This document shows, piece after piece, positions 63,861 to 64,000 of a stretch of DNA of 64,000 bases. The stretch covers positions 176,312-240,311 of the forward strand of contig NZ_BCWI01000002.1 in NCBI RefSeq assembly GCF_001592125.1, in the 5' to 3' direction. The translations under genes and the position numbers were made by a program. Under the pieces are notes generated by a model that worked only from the letters and a program-made list of their open reading frames with translations, was not told where the DNA came from and searched no databases. Source of the stretch: Microbacterium hominis NBRC 15708 (GTDB taxonomy: Bacteria; Actinomycetota; Actinomycetes; Actinomycetales; Microbacteriaceae). Each line of letters opens with the position of its first letter. Within the stretch, counting starts at the first letter, position 1.

Positions 63861-64000
63861 ATGTCCCTTTACACGCCCACGAAGTCCGTCATCGGAGAGC
63901 CCGAGGTCGTCGAAGACGACCGACCGATGGTGCCGCTCGTCGAAGACGACCGACCCATGGTGCCGCTCGTCGAAGACGACCGACCCATGGTGCCGCTCGT
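63861..64000 (+). CDS. Start of a tandem-repeat protein gene (runs off window)
   Basis: The ATG at 63861 follows GGAGG at 7 nt. It encodes MSLYTPTKSVIGEPE and then at least three perfect VEDDRPMVPL decapeptides from 30-bp units at 63909-63938, 63939-63968 and 63969-63998, which differ by one base; a fourth copy begins at the edge. The gene is divergent from the Lrp-like regulator. No family is recognised. Acidic, Pro/Met-containing repeats without Ser, Thr or Cys could be a multi-core peptide precursor, a structural repeat or an N-terminal expansion on another enzyme; the visible part cannot decide. Confidence 0.65.
   Translation, partial: MSLYTPTKSVIGEPEVVEDDRPMVPLVEDDRPMVPLVEDDRPMVPL

Noticed and set aside
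63909..64000. Tandem repeats as a CRISPR array
   Set aside because: Units are contiguous 30-mers with no variable spacers and keep one reading frame.

Overview
The window is very GC-rich chromosomal DNA from an actinobacterium, most likely Microbacterium or a close relative in the Microbacteriaceae. The basis is the ribosomal gene order, Lys/Ala-rich extensions on several ribosomal proteins, the RpoB/RpoC sequences, dense GTG/TTG starts, mycobacterial-type families (Rv0909/MT0933-like) and TANNNT-type promoters. Nearly everything from 1 to 40.5 kb is on the minus strand, so transcription runs right to left. I saw no rRNA, tRNA, CRISPR array, transposase or integrase.

1-24.1 kb is the ribosomal superregion. 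Read in transcription order it is the str group (rpsL, rpsG, fusA, tuf), a small MT0933-like antitoxin-family gene, a candidate small transcription unit, the S10 group (rpsJ to rpsQ), the spc group (rplN to secY-adk-map, lacking rpsN), an AbiEi-like gene and a membrane-anchored DsbA-like thiol oxidoreductase gene inserted before the alpha group, then infA, rpmJ, rpsM, rpsK, rpoA and rplQ. A truncated GNAT acetyltransferase gene lies at the left edge. Promoters with 17-bp spacers can be read upstream of rpsJ, rpsL and rpoB, and strong hairpins follow rplQ, rplO, the DsbA-like gene, tuf, fusA and rpoC.

24.4-38.1 kb is one tightly overlapping envelope/signalling operon (ATGA/GTGA overlaps throughout): a membrane Ser/Thr kinase, a 1980-residue membrane-anchored Ig/cadherin-like and FN3-like protein, a MoxR AAA ATPase, a DUF58 protein, a TgpA-like transglutaminase whose Cys and His look lost, and a membrane FHA protein. 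Functions of such clusters are poorly defined; a kinase writer and FHA reader at the two ends suggests phospho-threonine signalling across the envelope.

38.2-45.2 kb is accessory: unknown membrane proteins, and two distantly paralogous exported proteins in convergent orientation that are separated by a 1061-residue STAND-type P-loop NTPase with thirteen 36-residue solenoid repeats. Near-identical direct repeats of about 38 bp flank this NTPase gene, which points to acquisition at the convergent junction; it is the best candidate here for an uncharacterised (possibly defence) system.

45.3-52.8 kb holds rpoC and rpoB. 53-63.8 kb holds 5-oxoprolinase genes (pxpA and a pxpB-pxpC fusion), a spermidine-synthase-like methyltransferase, a TPR-like protein, a SprT-like metalloprotein, a ComB-like phosphatase, a MacB/FtsX-type ABC transporter next to a two-component system, and an Lrp/AsnC regulator with a perfect palindrome over its start codon. 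The window ends inside a divergent gene encoding a perfect 10-residue tandem repeat (VEDDRPMVPL). Two families of intergenic inverted-repeat elements recur, and at least nine genes show a -10 hexamer placed 6-7 nt before the start codon, the signature of leaderless mRNAs.
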